Shown here piece after piece: positions 40,702 to 50,331 of a DNA stretch of 64,000 nucleotides. Position numbers and translations under genes: made by a program. This DNA is from an uncultured Lachnospiraceae bacterium. Lineage in GTDB: Bacteria > Bacillota > Clostridia > Lachnospirales > Lachnospiraceae. The notes beneath the pieces are model-generated. The model did not search any database and was not told the DNA's origin. It saw nothing but the letters and a program-made list of their open reading frames with translations. The first letter of the stretch is position 1. Each line of letters begins with the position of its first letter. The stretch is taken from positions 1-64,000 of the forward strand of contig CANOEC010000007.1 in assembly GCA_947564735.1 (NCBI GenBank), read 5' to 3'.

Positions 40702-42714
40702 CTATTTCTTATAAAACTGTGCCACATACCGGAACCTGTTGTAAAGCACGGACTGATTACTCATCTGTTTCACCGTATTGGTCCTTCTTGTAACAAAATC
40801 ATCTAACTTCATCATATATTCATTTTCTGATATCTCACCGTCAGCCACAAGCGTCAATCCCTTCTCCCAGCTTGCCGTCAGCCTCGGATCGAGCAGCGGT
40901 TTGATGGAACCAGCCACCACTTCATAAATCATCTCCCCAAGCAGCGTCGGTGTGATAATCTGGGTTTTCTTATTCAATGCCAGATACTTAATATTGACCA
41001 GCTTCTTAAGGATTTCCGCCCTTGTCGCGGAAGTACCGATGCCGCTCCCCTTAATCTGTGCCCGCAGTTCCTCATCTTCGATAAACTGTCCCGCATTTTC
41101 CATGGTCAAAATCATCGTTCCGGAATTATACCGTTTCGGAGGCGACGTCTCACCTTCCTTTTTATCCAAGTTTAACAGCGTTAACTGTTTACCCTTTCGC
41201 ATCGTTTTGAGAACTTCCATGAAGGATTCATCGCAGGCAGTCTCCTGCTCCTCTTTTTTCTCTTCCCCCTCATCCTCCTCTTTCTTTTTCCTCATAAAAG
41301 AATACTGCGTCAGTGGGAGATATCCCGCCTCTGTAAGCACCTTGAAACCTGAGGAAAACAATTCTCCTTTTATCATGACATTTAACGCAATTTTCTGATA
41401 TACTGCCGGCGGATAAAAAATGCTTAAGAATCTTCTCACGATAATCTCATAGACTTTTGCCGATGTTGGATGCAGCCCGTTAAGCGCCCCCAGTCCCTGT
41501 CCGGTTGGAATAATCGCATAATGGTCGGTAATCTGTTTGTCATTGACGTATCTGGTCTTTGCAATCGCCCGATAGCTCCCTGTGCTTAGCACCTCTGCCG
41601 CATAAGACGCAGCAATGTCATAATTCTTAAGTCCGCCGATATTTTTATGTATCTCCTTCGCGACCGCACTCGACAGCACTCTCGCGTCCGTGCGCGGATA
41701 AGTCGTTAATTTCTTCTCGTATAGCTCCTGCGCAATCCTAAGCGTCTCATCCGGACTGATTTTAAACAGCTTGGAGCAGTCATTCTGCAATTCCGCCAGA
41801 TTATATAAAAGCGGCGGATTCTTCGTTTCCCGCTTCTTCTCAAGTTTCTCGACAACCGGTGCCTGTATCGGTTCTCCCTGCAGATATTGTATGAATGCGT
41901 CAGCTTCTTTTTCCTGTAAAAATCCGGTGTCTTTGTAAAGCAAAGGAGAGCCTTCATAACGCGACCCTTTTACCGCTTTCCATTCACAGCTGCATTCCCG
42001 TCCTTCTATATCAATCTTTGCAAGCACTCTATAAAAAGGTATCTTGACAAACTCCCTGATTTCCCGCTCCCTGTTGACCACCATCCCCAGCACGCAGGTC
42101 ATCACACGCCCGACTGATACCACAGCGCGATCCGTTCTTAAGTAAGACTTAATCGGATTGCTGTATTTGAGCGTCAGAACGCGGGAAAAATTAATCCCCA
42201 TCAGATAATCTTCCTTGGCGCGCAGATAAGCTGCGCTTGACAAATTATCATAAGCAGACAAATCTTTGGCTTCCTTGATGCCGCGTAAAATCTCTTCTTC
42301 CGTCTGAGAATCAATCCACACCCGCTTCCTGCATTTGCCGTGTACATGCGCCTGCTGTTCTACAAGACGATAAATATATTCTCCTTCCCGTCCGGAATCG
42401 GTACAGACATAGATTGTCTCCACATCTTCCCTGTTGAGCAGTCCGCTTACAATCTGAAACTGCTTTTTGACCGCCCCGATTACCTCATACTTAAATTCTT
42501 CCGGAATAAAGGGAATCGTATCAAGCGACCATCTCTTGTACTTTTCATCATATGCTTCCGGATAACTCATCGTTACAAGATGCCCTACGCACCACGTCAC
42601 CACTGCCTCTTCAGACTCGAGATAACCATCCTTATTTTTCATATTATATTTCAGTGCTTTGGCGAACTCTTTTGCAACACTGGGCTTCTCCGCTATATAA
42701 ATACTCTTCCCCAT
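40702..42714 (-). CDS. topB: DNA topoisomerase III
   Basis: 670 residues from ATG 42714, preceded by GAGGAG. A type IA topoisomerase: TOPRIM domain (SIYIAEKPSVAKEFAKAL, TDSGREGEYIYRLVE), catalytic Tyr in KKLTTYPRTDARVL, and the C-terminal GIGTSATRAEIL and LTASWEKGL motifs. There is no zinc-finger tail. It decatenates and relaxes DNA through single-strand passage. The sequence lies in core chromosome, not in the mobile region, although topB is also common on conjugative elements. Confidence 0.92.
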   Translation of the reverse strand: MGKSIYIAEKPSVAKEFAKALKYNMKNKDGYLESEEAVVTWCVGHLVTMSYPEAYDEKYKRWSLDTIPFIPEEFKYEVIGAVKKQFQIVSGLLNREDVETIYVCTDSGREGEYIYRLVEQQAHVHGKCRKRVWIDSQTEEEILRGIKEAKDLSAYDNLSSAAYLRAKEDYLMGINFSRVLTLKYSNPIKSYLRTDRAVVSVGRVMTCVLGMVVNREREIREFVKIPFYRVLAKIDIEGRECSCEWKAVKGSRYEGSPLLYKDTGFLQEKEADAFIQYLQGEPIQAPVVEKLEKKRETKNPPLLYNLAELQNDCSKLFKISPDETLRIAQELYEKKLTTYPRTDARVLSSAVAKEIHKNIGGLKNYDIAASYAAEVLSTGSYRAIAKTRYVNDKQITDHYAIIPTGQGLGALNGLHPTSAKVYEIIVRRFLSIFYPPAVYQKIALNVMIKGELFSSGFKVLTEAGYLPLTQYSFMRKKKEEDEGEEKKEEQETACDESFMEVLKTMRKGKQLTLLNLDKKEGETSPPKRYNSGTMILTMENAGQFIEDEELRAQIKGSGIGTSATRAEILKKLVNIKYLALNKKTQIITPTLLGEMIYEVVAGSIKPLLDPRLTASWEKGLTLVADGEISENEYMMKLDDFVTRRTNTVKQMSNQSVLYNRFRYVAQFYKK

Positions 42715-42765
42715 AGACTCCTCATCAATGATACATCCGTCCTGCATCCCGCAAATGTGCACCTG

Positions 42766-44139
42766 CTACATATCCGAAAGCTGGACGAGTTTTAGCCCCG
42801 GTTTGATTTTTGACTCCAGATTCAGTTTCTCGTCAAACCGAAATGCCGTATACATATAGACGTAATCAACGTTAATCTTCGCTTTTCTGGCATAGCTCAA
42901 CAGATTCTCATAATCCTCGTAAGACGTCGGTCTTTCCCAATTACACAATCCGACCAATGTCTTTCCTTCCTCGTCCTGCGCTATAATGTCCAGTTCTCCC
43001 GCTTTTCCAACCCATTCTCCGATAATATCGGGCATTATCGGAAGTTTTCCTCTGTCATTTAATTTCATCAAATGCTGTCTACAGACCTTTTTATAATAGC
43101 CTGCCACATATTTTCTGAAATCCGGCATAATATAGCGGTGATAGAACTCTCCCACAGAACATGTCTGCAGACTGCTCAGATACGGATACATATATGTGTA
43201 ATAAAAATCGACAAACGGATGGCTGATCCGATAGATTCCCTTCTGGACATTTTCCTTGCCAGCCGTATCGTAAGAAAAAACTTTCTCCACCAGTTCAAGT
43301 TCTATCAGATTTTTCAGATAGACGCTTATCTTTGCACGGGAAAATTCCGTATGCAGGTACAGATTGTTCAGCTTATGGCTTCCCGCCGCGATAGACGCCA
43401 TGATTGTATTATATACGCCCGGTTCACGAAGCTGGTCCGTCAGCATACGCTCCCCTTCCTCAAAAAGAAAACTATTCACATCCAAAATGTTTCTGCATAT
43501 ATTCTGCTGGATAGTCAGTCTGTCATCAAACTGATTCCACAATCCGGGAAAACCGCCTAATATGGCATATGCCTCCACACATTCTTCAATCCGGAAATTC
43601 GGAAACCGCTGTACGATATCCTCAAATGTAAGCTCCCTTATCTTTAAAAAACCGGACAATTCATAAGCTGCATCGCCGATGCGCGTAATCATGCTGTTTT
43701 CAATCCAGCCGATAGAAGAACTGCACAATACCACCATCATTTCATCCCTGTTCCATTGGCTGTGTACAAACGAGACAAGCTCCTGCATAAATCGTTCACC
43801 CGCTCTGACAACATTCTGGAACTCGTCGATCACAAGCACTTTTTTTCCCTTGGAATGCCGGCTGATTATCGCAAAGATATCATGAAAAGACGGAAACGGA
43901 TCCAGCTCGTATCCGTCCTGAATAAGCTGTCTGCTCCACTGATATGTCTGCTCCCGCTCAGAGCATGCTCTGGCAAGATAATAGCAGTGTGGTTTATCCT
44001 TCATAAACTCTTTGACAAGCGTGGTTTTTCCGATACGCTTTTGTCCATATACGACCAGCAGCTGACTGCCTTCCCTGTCGTAATAGTTATTTAAGTACTT
44101 TAATTCAGATGTTCTGCCAAGTAACATAGATTTCCTCAC
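42766..44139 (-). CDS. AAA ATPase of the archaeal-type/DUF234 family
   Basis: 457 residues: Walker A VYGQKRIGKTTLVKEF (about 30-45), Walker B VLVIDEFQNV, sensor region LCSSSIGWIE, a winged-helix part (FSRAKISVYLKNLIELELVE) and a C-terminal DUF234 nuclease-like domain (GKAGELDIIAQDEEGKTLVG, matching the E-x-D-x(n)-E/V-x-K style of PD-(D/E)XK folds, with WVGKAGELDII and CNWE). The physiological role of the family is unknown. It lies 4 bp before a GGDEF-EAL gene stop on the same strand. Confidence 0.8.
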   Translation of the reverse strand: MRKSMLLGRTSELKYLNNYYDREGSQLLVVYGQKRIGKTTLVKEFMKDKPHCYYLARACSEREQTYQWSRQLIQDGYELDPFPSFHDIFAIISRHSKGKKVLVIDEFQNVVRAGERFMQELVSFVHSQWNRDEMMVVLCSSSIGWIENSMITRIGDAAYELSGFLKIRELTFEDIVQRFPNFRIEECVEAYAILGGFPGLWNQFDDRLTIQQNICRNILDVNSFLFEEGERMLTDQLREPGVYNTIMASIAAGSHKLNNLYLHTEFSRAKISVYLKNLIELELVEKVFSYDTAGKENVQKGIYRISHPFVDFYYTYMYPYLSSLQTCSVGEFYHRYIMPDFRKYVAGYYKKVCRQHLMKLNDRGKLPIMPDIIGEWVGKAGELDIIAQDEEGKTLVGLCNWERPTSYEDYENLLSYARKAKINVDYVYMYTAFRFDEKLNLESKIKPGLKLVQLSDM

Positions 44140-44142
44140 GTA

Positions 44143-45867
44143 TTATGCAGTCATATCCGCCAGCAAATTTTCTATTTTATCTGAAGGCATCGGTTTACCA
44201 AGGAAATAGCCCTGAATATTATCACAGTCAATCTCAGTCAGATATTGAAACTGTTCTTCCGTCTCCACTCCTTCGGCTATCGTTTCAAATCCTAATTTTT
44301 TTACCATATAAATAATGGATTCCGTAATAATCCTCGTATTCTCATCCGTTATCACAGTGTCAATAAAAGATTTATCTATTTTCAGCGTATCAATAGGCAG
44401 GCCCTTCAGATAAGACAATGAAGAATATCCCGTCCCAAAATCGTCTAAGGAAATCTTCACGCCGATATCCCTTAAAAGAACCAATTTTTCAGTGATTTCT
44501 TTAAAGTCGTCTATCAATATGGATTCTGTAATCTCCAGCTCTATCTCTGCCGGAGACACGTCATACTTATCCATCAGCCTAATCACATTGTCGATGAAAT
44601 CCGGTTGTCTGTATTGAATTGCAGAAATATTGAGCGACAGAACCATCGGATAATGATATTTGCGTTTCCACTCCGCAAAAGCATGAAGACTTTCTTCGAT
44701 AACCCATGTGCCAATCGGGACGATTGCACCGCTCTTCTCAGCTATCGGGATAAACACTGCCGGACTAATCATCTTGCCGTTGTCGTCCTTCCAGCGGATT
44801 AATGCCTCCACGCCTCTAAGCGCTTTATCATTCGTCCGAAACTGCGGCTGATAGTACATCGTAAAATTCTGCCGGAACACAGCATCTTTCAATTTGTTTT
44901 CAATCGTTACCTTTTTTATGAAATCATCCAGAATCGCGCCATTATAATATAGCACCTTGTCTTTGCCCATACTCTTTGCTTTGAACATGACAATCTCGGC
45001 GCAGTTAATCAGTTCAAGCGCCTTTGTTGCCGCTTCGGGATATTCGGCTACTCCAACGCTGACCGTAAGAAATATTTCCTGCCCACTGGAAAGCCTAAAG
45101 GGAGTCTTAAGGCGTTCCCAGATTGTTCTGTAGAGCGTCTCTATACTTCTTGCACCGCACGGACTGTAGATAGCAATACAAAAAATATCGCTGTTAAAAT
45201 GGGAAATAATGATATTATCACCCATCAGCCCCGACAAAAACTGTCCGAATAACTGTACCAGTTCGTCACCGATAATGAGACCCATACCATCGTTAATCCT
45301 GCGGAAATCATCGATATCCAGAAACATGACCGCTACCGTCTCGTTCTCGTCTTCCGCCCGTCTGATATACTCACCAAGATGCCTGACAAAATAGTTGCGG
45401 TTATATAGCCCCGTCAGACTGTCATAATATGCGAGATATGTCAGTTCATCATTCTGCGAGTTGAATTTCGTCACGTCCTTAAAACGAATAATCTTATCCG
45501 TAGGATTCCCCAGCGCATCATAGACAACACTTACTTCCACCTCAACGCAAAGGCGCTTCCCCTTCAATTTCACATCAATAGACTGGCTTTTTAAGCCCTG
45601 TTTCTCAATAAACAGAATTTCCTTTAGAGGAATGATATACTGCTCTTCAACACATTCATACAGTCTGTTAAAATCACGTATATCCGTAATCGTAAAGTCA
45701 AAAAAGTGATTCCAGTTCGCAAGCGTCCTTATTTTTCCTTCATCATAATTGTAATATAAAAACGCGCTGTTAGATGTTTCGCAGATTAAGCGAAGCATTT
45801 TCTCATCTTTACTCAGTTTCTGATTCATCGCATTTAATAAACCAACCTGATATTCTAATTCTTCCAT
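44143..45867 (-). CDS. GGDEF-EAL protein, probable cyclic-di-GMP phosphodiesterase
   Basis: 574 residues from ATG 45867 (AAGGG upstream). An N-terminal PAS-like domain, a GGDEF domain whose catalytic loop is degenerate (SHFNSDIFC in place of GGDEF), and an EAL domain with all usual motifs: GVEALIRW, ELEITESIL, DDFGTGYSS, LKIDKSF, EGVETEEQ and IQGYFLGKP. So it should degrade cyclic-di-GMP while the GGDEF part only regulates. No membrane helices are seen. Confidence 0.88.
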   Translation of the reverse strand: MEELEYQVGLLNAMNQKLSKDEKMLRLICETSNSAFLYYNYDEGKIRTLANWNHFFDFTITDIRDFNRLYECVEEQYIIPLKEILFIEKQGLKSQSIDVKLKGKRLCVEVEVSVVYDALGNPTDKIIRFKDVTKFNSQNDELTYLAYYDSLTGLYNRNYFVRHLGEYIRRAEDENETVAVMFLDIDDFRRINDGMGLIIGDELVQLFGQFLSGLMGDNIIISHFNSDIFCIAIYSPCGARSIETLYRTIWERLKTPFRLSSGQEIFLTVSVGVAEYPEAATKALELINCAEIVMFKAKSMGKDKVLYYNGAILDDFIKKVTIENKLKDAVFRQNFTMYYQPQFRTNDKALRGVEALIRWKDDNGKMISPAVFIPIAEKSGAIVPIGTWVIEESLHAFAEWKRKYHYPMVLSLNISAIQYRQPDFIDNVIRLMDKYDVSPAEIELEITESILIDDFKEITEKLVLLRDIGVKISLDDFGTGYSSLSYLKGLPIDTLKIDKSFIDTVITDENTRIITESIIYMVKKLGFETIAEGVETEEQFQYLTEIDCDNIQGYFLGKPMPSDKIENLLADMTA

Positions 45868-45957
45868 ACCCTTTACCCTTATTACGCCGCATCCCCTAAT
45901 GAGGCGCAACTCCCAATTGTATTCATTATATCGTTTCCTATGTACCCAGTATATTCC

Positions 45958-47043
45958 TTATTTCTTTGTGATATATCCCTTCGCCTTCAAAGTCTCTGCG
46001 CAAAGTACTGCCCCTCCTGCTGCACCCCGCACCGTATTATGGGAAAGACCAACAAACTTCCAATCGTATACATGATCCTGTCTGATACGCCCCACGCTGA
46101 TTCCCATACCATTCTCATAGTCCACGTCGAGCGTTACCTGCGGGCGGTTATCCTCCTCCATTACCCTGATAAACTGTTTTGGAGCGCTGGGAAGGTCAAG
46201 CTCCTGTGGAATGCCTCTAAAATTCACCAATTTCTCAACAAGCTGCTCTTTGGTCGGTTTCTTTCTGAATTTTACAAACACAGCCGCCGTATGACCGTTT
46301 AAAACGGGTATGCGGATGCATTGACATGTAATCACCGGCTCCGCCGCCGGAACAATCTCGCCGTCCTCAATTTTACCCCATATTCTAAGCGGTTCTTTCT
46401 CACTCTTCTCCTCTTCGCCGCCAATATAGGGAATCACATTTTCCACCATCTCCGGCCAATCTTTAAAAGTCTTGCCCGCACCCGAAATCGCCTGATACGT
46501 TGTAGCAACCACCTCGTACGGCTCAAATTCTTTCCATGCGGTAAGCACCGGTGCATAACTTTGAATGGAACAGTTCGGTTTCACTGCGATGAATCCTCTT
46601 GTCGTTCCAAGACGCTTCTTCTGCGCCTCTATCACCTCAAAGTGTTCCGGGTTAATCTCCGGAATGACCATCGGCACGTCCGGCGTCCAGCGATGCGCGC
46701 TGTTATTGGATACTACCGGCGTCTCCGCCTTCGCATATTCTTCTTCAATCTTCTTGATTTCCTCTTTGGTCATATCTACCGCTGAAAAGACAAAATCGAC
46801 TTCCGATGCCACCTGCGCCACTTCGTTCACATTCTTGACGACGATATTCTTCACTGCCTCCGGCATAGGCGTCGTCATTTTCCATCTGTCGCCTACAGCC
46901 TCCACATATGTTTTCCCTGCTGAACGGGGACTTGCGGCAATTGTCGTCACCTCGAACCACGGATGGTTCTCCAGCAGCGCGATAAATCTCTGCCCAACCA
47001 TTCCGGTTCCTCCCAAAATTCCTACCCTTAATTTGTCATTCAT
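45958..47043 (-). CDS. asd: Aspartate-semialdehyde dehydrogenase
   Basis: 361 residues: NADP-binding GILGGTGMVGQRFIALLENH at the N-terminus, catalytic Cys in VKPNCSIQSYAP (about residue 155), the substrate motif and active-site His in IPVLNGHTAAV. The PNCS pattern places it in the fungal/archaeal-type branch used by many Clostridia. It converts aspartyl phosphate to aspartate semialdehyde in the Lys/Met/Thr pathway. AGGAGG precedes ATG 47043. It stands in line behind argH. Confidence 0.92.
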   Translation of the reverse strand: MNDKLRVGILGGTGMVGQRFIALLENHPWFEVTTIAASPRSAGKTYVEAVGDRWKMTTPMPEAVKNIVVKNVNEVAQVASEVDFVFSAVDMTKEEIKKIEEEYAKAETPVVSNNSAHRWTPDVPMVIPEINPEHFEVIEAQKKRLGTTRGFIAVKPNCSIQSYAPVLTAWKEFEPYEVVATTYQAISGAGKTFKDWPEMVENVIPYIGGEEEKSEKEPLRIWGKIEDGEIVPAAEPVITCQCIRIPVLNGHTAAVFVKFRKKPTKEQLVEKLVNFRGIPQELDLPSAPKQFIRVMEEDNRPQVTLDVDYENGMGISVGRIRQDHVYDWKFVGLSHNTVRGAAGGAVLCAETLKAKGYITKK

Positions 47044-47123
47044 AATCTTCTCCTCCTGTTTCCCGTATAGAGTTCCTTATAAGTTCAGCGCATCCGCCTT
47101 GCGGGCTCTCCGCACCTTCAAAC

Positions 47124-48536
47124 TCATTTCGGGATATCAATTTTATCCTCTTCCTGCCAGTTCTTTGCCAGATACTCTTTCTGCGCGGCAATGACTTCCT
47201 TCATCGCAAAAGCCCCCGGCGCACCCACCGTAAGCCTCTTCTCCACACAAGTCTTTAAGCTGATTGCATCATACACATCCTCTTCAAAAACAGGACTTAT
47301 CTCCTTCAGCTCCTCGATAGACAATTCCTCTATACTGCACTTTTTATCAATGCAGTACAATACCAGCCTGCCGATAATGCCGTGCGCATCTCTGAATGGA
47401 ACGCCCCGCCCCACCAGATAATCCGCCGCATCGGTCGCGTTGGTAAACCCCTTCATGGCGCTTTTTTCCATGACATCTTTACGAAACTTCATGGTGCGTA
47501 TCATTCCCTCGAACAAAGCAAGACAGCCTTTGACCGTATCAATCGCATCAAATGTCAGTTCCTTGTCTTCCTGCATATCTTTGTTATATGCAAGCGGAAT
47601 CCCTTTCATTGTTGTCAGAATGGACATGAGCGCCCCGTAAACACGCCCCGTCTTGCCTCGAATCAGCTCGGCAATATCGGGATTTTTCTTCTGCGGCATA
47701 ATACTGCTTCCGGTGGAATAAGCATCGTCAATCTCCACGAAACGGTATTCGTCCGAATTCCAGATAATGATTTCCTCACAAAAACGGCTTAAGTGCATCA
47801 TAATCGTGGCAAGCGCCGCCAAAAATTCTATCACATAATCCCTGTCCGAGACAGAGTCCATACTATTGAGTGTCGGTCCCTCAAATCCCAGCACAGAAGC
47901 CGTGTAATTCCGGTCAAGCGGATAAGTCGTTCCCGCAAGCGCACCGGCGCCCAGCGGACAATAGTTCATACGATGGTAAATATCCTTTAACCTTGAACGG
48001 TCTCTTTTAAACATCTCAAAATACGCGCCCATATGATGTGCCAGCGTCACCGGCTGCGCCTTCTGCAAATGCGTAAAACCCGGCATATAGGTATCCGTAT
48101 TCTCCTCCATAATGTGAAGAACCGTACCTAATAATTCTTTCACAAGTTCATCCACATGGAGCACTTCCAGCCTTACATAAAGCCGCATATCAAGCGCCAC
48201 CTGATCGTTGCGGCTTCTGCCGGTATGCAGCTTCTTGCCGGCTTCCCCGATTCTCTCAATCAGATTTGCCTCCACAAAGCTGTGAATATCCTCATATTCT
48301 TCCGTAATCCGCAACCGTCCTTCCTCCACGTCCCTGCGGATTCCGGTCAGTCCCTTTAAAATCGCATCTTTCTCTTCTTTCGTCAATATCCCCTGCTTTG
48401 CCAGCATAATCACATGGGCAATACTGCCCTCTATATCCTGCCCAAAAAATTTCTGGTCAAATGAAATCGACGCATTGAAATTATATACAAGTTTGTCCGT
48501 TTCTTTCGTAAAACGACCGCCCCACAACTGTGCCAT
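47124..48536 (-). CDS. argH: Argininosuccinate lyase
   Basis: 470 residues from ATG 48536 (GGAGG upstream; the frame extends 15 codons further without a site). The fumarase/aspartase superfamily signature [16 protein letters not shown] with the catalytic Ser is complete, and [17 protein letters not shown] and TPGFTHLQ-like [16 protein letters not shown] are present. It makes arginine and fumarate. No argG is adjacent. asd follows 80 bp downstream and may be co-transcribed. Confidence 0.94.
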   Translation of the reverse strand: MAQLWGGRFTKETDKLVYNFNASISFDQKFFGQDIEGSIAHVIMLAKQGILTKEEKDAILKGLTGIRRDVEEGRLRITEEYEDIHSFVEANLIERIGEAGKKLHTGRSRNDQVALDMRLYVRLEVLHVDELVKELLGTVLHIMEENTDTYMPGFTHLQKAQPVTLAHHMGAYFEMFKRDRSRLKDIYHRMNYCPLGAGALAGTTYPLDRNYTASVLGFEGPTLNSMDSVSDRDYVIEFLAALATIMMHLSRFCEEIIIWNSDEYRFVEIDDAYSTGSSIMPQKKNPDIAELIRGKTGRVYGALMSILTTMKGIPLAYNKDMQEDKELTFDAIDTVKGCLALFEGMIRTMKFRKDVMEKSAMKGFTNATDAADYLVGRGVPFRDAHGIIGRLVLYCIDKKCSIEELSIEELKEISPVFEEDVYDAISLKTCVEKRLTVGAPGAFAMKEVIAAQKEYLAKNWQEEDKIDIPK

Positions 48537-48684
48537 GCGATAGTCCTCCACTCTAATTAAATCTAAATTTGATGATACCATAAAAAATTCTTCTTTTCAA
48601 TCATAATACTTTTCTTTTAGGTAAAAAACACATATTTTTTAATTATTCATAGAATATCGTATAACCATAAGGAGTTGTTGTTCC

Positions 48685-49482
48685 ATGAATTCATTATTAT
48701 CATTACAGGATATCTCCTATTCTTATCACAGTTTAAAAGAAGAAACTCCTGCTCTCTCAAATATATCCTTTGAAGTATCCGATGGCGAATTTCTGGCAAT
48801 CGTGGGTCCCAGCGGATGCGGAAAATCCACGCTTTTGTCCATTATCGCCGGACTTCTTATGCCGGAACAGGGAACTGTCTTCTATAAAGACCGCGCCCTT
48901 TCCTGCTGCGGTTCTGAAAACAGTGTTAAAATCGGCTATATGCTGCAGCATGACCATCTATTTGAATGGCGTACCATTTATCAGAATGTCATTCTCGGAC
49001 TGGAACTCAATCATACGCTGAACGCAAAAAACCGTGATTATGTCCTAAAGCTTCTCAAAGATTATGAACTGTATTCCTTTAAAGATAAGAAGCCTTCCGA
49101 ATTGTCCGGCGGTATGCGTCAGCGTGCAGCGCTCATACGGACTATGGCAATCCGCCCGGACCTGCTTCTTCTTGACGAGCCGTTTTCCGCATTGGATTCG
49201 CAGACACGGTTAAATGTATCCGCAGATATCGCCCAGATTATCCGCAACACGCACATGACTGCCATCCTAATTACGCATGACCTTGCGGAAGCAGTTACCT
49301 TGGCAGATCGCGTTCTCGTGCTGTCCAAAAGACCCGCCTGCGTCAAATGCCAGATGCCGATTCAATTTAACATCGACCGCCACGACCCAATGATGATCAG
49401 GAATACTCTGGAATATCAACTCTATTTCAATCAACTTTGGGAGGTGTTGACTCATGAACAGACCATTTTCCAATCCGCCTAA
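48685..49482 (+). CDS. ABC transporter ATP-binding protein, SsuB/ThiZ type
   Basis: 265 residues: Walker A GPSGCGKST, Q-loop MLQHDHLFEWRTI, signature LSGGMRQRAAL, Walker B LLLLDEPFSALDSQ, H-loop LITHDLAEAV. This is the nitrate/sulfonate/thiamine-precursor subgroup. It overlaps the permease gene by 29 bp. No substrate-binding protein follows, which leaves the ligand open. A ribosome site AAGGAG precedes ATG 48685. Confidence 0.9.
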   Translation: MNSLLSLQDISYSYHSLKEETPALSNISFEVSDGEFLAIVGPSGCGKSTLLSIIAGLLMPEQGTVFYKDRALSCCGSENSVKIGYMLQHDHLFEWRTIYQNVILGLELNHTLNAKNRDYVLKLLKDYELYSFKDKKPSELSGGMRQRAALIRTMAIRPDLLLLDEPFSALDSQTRLNVSADIAQIIRNTHMTAILITHDLAEAVTLADRVLVLSKRPACVKCQMPIQFNIDRHDPMMIRNTLEYQLYFNQLWEVLTHEQTIFQSA

Positions 49483-50284
49483 GCGAGCACCTGAGAAGAT
49501 GTCCGAAAATCAATATCTCTTTCTGAAAGCGCACTATAGGCATCACCATATGGTCAGTCTGTCCAGATTCCTTCTGATTACCGTATTCCTGTGCCTGTGG
49601 GAGACCGCTGCGCGAAAAGAATGGATTGACGTCTTTTTTTTCAGCAGTCCTTGTGGAATCCTCTCCTACCTGTATCAGATGTTTCTGGACCATTCTTTCT
49701 TTACACATACAGGCATCACCCTGTTAGAAACAATCATAAGCTTCCTGTTAGTCACGCTGCTCAGCCTTGTTGCCGCAACGCTTCTATGGTATATCAGCGG
49801 ACTTTCAGAAATACTTGAACCCTATCTTGTTATCCTCAATTCCCTGCCGAAATCTGCATTGGCGCCGCTCCTGATTGTCTGGCTCGGCACCGGAACAGAC
49901 ACCATCATCGTTGCCGGTATTTCCGTCGCCATCTTCGGATCCATCATCAATCTGTACACCGGATTTTGTCAGGCGGACGCCGAAATGTTAAAGCTTATCT
50001 ACACGCTGGGCGGCAATCGCAGGGATGCTTTTATGAAAGTCATTCTTCCAAGCAGCATACCGCTCATTTTAAGCAACATGAAAGTTAACATCGGTCTGTC
50101 GTTAGTGGGCGTTATCATCGGTGAATTTCTTGCAGCCAGACGCGGTCTTGGATATCTGATTATCTACGGTTCCCAAGTATTCCAGTTGAATATGGTCATC
50201 ACATCCATTATCATCCTATGTGCCATTGCCATGGCTTTTTATCAGATAATTCAACATCTGGAACACGCCTACCGCAAAAAGTAA
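49454..50284 (+). CDS. ABC transporter permease, SsuC/ThiX type
   Basis: 276 residues from ATG 49454 (GGGAGG inside the preceding gene). About six membrane helices and the BPD coupling loop EMLKLIYTLGGNRRDAFMKV-ILPSS. It forms a transporter with the ATPase. The binding protein must be encoded elsewhere. A bidirectional terminator follows. Confidence 0.88.
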   Translation: MNRPFSNPPKRAPEKMSENQYLFLKAHYRHHHMVSLSRFLLITVFLCLWETAARKEWIDVFFFSSPCGILSYLYQMFLDHSFFTHTGITLLETIISFLLVTLLSLVAATLLWYISGLSEILEPYLVILNSLPKSALAPLLIVWLGTGTDTIIVAGISVAIFGSIINLYTGFCQADAEMLKLIYTLGGNRRDAFMKVILPSSIPLILSNMKVNIGLSLVGVIIGEFLAARRGLGYLIIYGSQVFQLNMVITSIIILCAIAMAFYQIIQHLEHAYRKK

Positions 50285-50291
50285 AAAAACG

Positions 50292-50320
50292 AGCGCCACC
50301 GTTATCCGATGGCGCTTTTG
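50292..50320. terminator. Bidirectional terminator between convergent genes
   Basis: Arms AGCGCCA/TGGCGCT with an 11-nt loop; TTTT on the plus side and a run of seven T on the minus side. It serves both the ABC pair and the sigma-like gene. Confidence 0.8.
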
Positions 50321-50331
50321 CTGTTCTTCTG

